Source: Rhodanobacter sp. ANJX3
Lineage (GTDB): Bacteria > Pseudomonadota > Gammaproteobacteria > Xanthomonadales > Rhodanobacteraceae
NCBI RefSeq assembly: GCF_014200755.1
Contig: NZ_JACHCM010000001.1
Span: 352,218 to 416,217, forward strand
DNA length: 64,000 nt
Direction: 5' to 3'
Shown here: positions 63,287-64,000 of the stretch, one piece after another
Layout of the letters: each line of letters begins with the position of its first letter
Numbering within the stretch: the first letter of the stretch is position 1
The notes under the pieces: model-generated
Seen by the model: only the letters and a program-made list of their open reading frames with translations
Databases searched by the model: none
Told to the model about the DNA's origin: nothing
Program-made: the position numbers and the translations under genes

Positions 63287-64000
63287 ATGCGTATCGCCGT
63301 GGTGGGATCGGGCATTGCCGGGCTGGCCTCGGCGTGGCTGTTGTCGCGCAAGCATGACGTCACCCTGTTTGAGGCCAGCGACTATCTGGGCGGCCATACG
63401 CATACGCACGACATCACCCTGCACGGGCGCAATTACCGGGTCGATACCGGCTTCATCGTGCATAACCCGCTGCACTATCCGCTGCTGACGCGATTGTTTG
63501 ACGAATTGGGCGTGGCCTGGCAGCCCACGACGATGAGCTTTTCGCTGCACAACGAGTCGAGCGGGCTGGAGTACAACGCCGCCACGCTGGATACGCTGTT
63601 CTGCCAGCGCAAAAATATCGTGTCGCCGCGCTTTATCGGCATGGTGCGCGACCTGATGCGTTTTTATCGCGAGGCGCCTGCCCTGCTCTTGCAGCAGGAC
63701 AACACCATGACGCTCGGCGACTATCTCGAGCAGAACCGCTACGGCGATGCCTTCCGCGACGAACATCTGGTGCCGATGGCGTCTGCACTGTGGTCCTCGC
63801 CGCCGACGCAGATCCTGGGTTTCCCCGCCCGCTATCTTGTGCAGTTCATGGCCAATCATCAAATGCTGCAGGTCAGCGATCGCCCGCAGTGGCGCGTGGT
63901 CAAGGGCGGCTCATCGACCTACGTCAAGGCGCTGCGCGCCGTATGGTCCGTGCATGAGCGGCTGAAATGTCCGGTGTATTCGATCAAGCGACACGTCGAC
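63287..64000 (+). CDS. FAD-dependent oxidoreductase (amine oxidase-like), 3' end cut by window edge
   Basis: The 238 codons seen start MRIAVVGSGIAGLASAWLLS with the Rossmann FAD motif, then LFEASDYLGGHTHTHD, VDTGFIVHNPLHYPLL and a MASALWSSPPTQILGFPARYL stretch typical of the flavin-containing amine oxidase-like family near cfa-type lipid genes. It starts 3 bases after the desaturase stop. Family members often sit with DUF1365 and cyclopropane-fatty-acid synthase genes, which may follow beyond the window; the exact reaction is unknown. Confidence 0.88.
   Translation, partial: MRIAVVGSGIAGLASAWLLSRKHDVTLFEASDYLGGHTHTHDITLHGRNYRVDTGFIVHNPLHYPLLTRLFDELGVAWQPTTMSFSLHNESSGLEYNAATLDTLFCQRKNIVSPRFIGMVRDLMRFYREAPALLLQQDNTMTLGDYLEQNRYGDAFRDEHLVPMASALWSSPPTQILGFPARYLVQFMANHQMLQVSDRPQWRVVKGGSSTYVKALRAVWSVHERLKCPVYSIKRHVD

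Overview
The window is GC-rich, densely coded DNA of a Gram-negative bacterium. Periplasmic and outer-membrane lipoprotein exporters, an OmpA-like protein, Tat-exported molybdoenzymes and an XdhC/MocA cofactor pathway all fit a gammaproteobacterium. The style of the genes suggests Xanthomonadales/Rhodanobacteraceae (Dyella, Luteibacter or Rhodanobacter-like). That placement is inference from gene content and base composition, not from a marker gene; no rRNA or tRNA gene was seen.

Bases 1 to about 18,000 look like an accessory region. First comes a minus-strand catabolic operon: 3-hydroxyacyl-CoA dehydrogenase, type II NADH dehydrogenase, CoA-transferase and a YWTD-propeller protein cut by the window edge. 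A 540-base non-coding stretch with three 20-base repeats lies upstream of it. Then come a cysteine-cluster protein and a DUF4238-type protein on the plus strand. They are followed by a minus-strand defence block: gajA-gajB (Gabija), a large protein ending in a HEPN-type RX4H motif, and an unrecognised 258-residue protein. A tyrosine recombinase divergent from a KfrA-like coiled-coil DNA-binding protein closes the block. An inverted repeat near 18.3 kb shares a short word with the recombinase start region.

From 18.4 to 31.7 kb the genes look like ordinary chromosome: a small membrane protein, a GGDEF diguanylate cyclase, an OmpA-family protein, a divergent alpha/beta hydrolase and LysR regulator, an AI-2E family permease with an extra cytosolic domain, and a glutathione S-transferase. 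A tightly packed marR-led efflux operon follows (FUSC permease, AaeX-like protein, HlyD adaptor, outer-membrane factor), with a perfect palindrome ahead of marR.

From 32 to 59 kb lies a molybdenum-centred region. It holds the periplasmic aldehyde oxidoreductase paoABC with its XdhC chaperone and MocA cytidylyltransferase; a YdeP-type molybdopterin oxidoreductase; moeA; an OFA-type oxalate/formate transporter followed by the NAD-dependent formate dehydrogenase operon fdsGBA-fdhD-fdsD; and the molybdate importer modABC with its regulator modE. A good match to a ModE operator stands in front of modA. The functions fit together: molybdate uptake, metal insertion (moeA), cytosine-dinucleotide cofactor formation (MocA), cofactor loading (XdhC, FdhD), then the enzymes. 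Interspersed are a GMC oxidoreductase, a DUF2058 protein, a protein with AMTNG repeats and a yjfL-yjfM-yjfC-like trio.

The last 5 kb hold an ECF sigma factor overlapping its anti-sigma factor, then a photolyase, a fatty-acid desaturase and an FAD oxidoreductase that runs off the end. This looks like a light or oxidative-damage response unit. The best lead for something new is the Gabija operon extended by the HEPN-type protein and the 258-residue protein (7895 to 14530).
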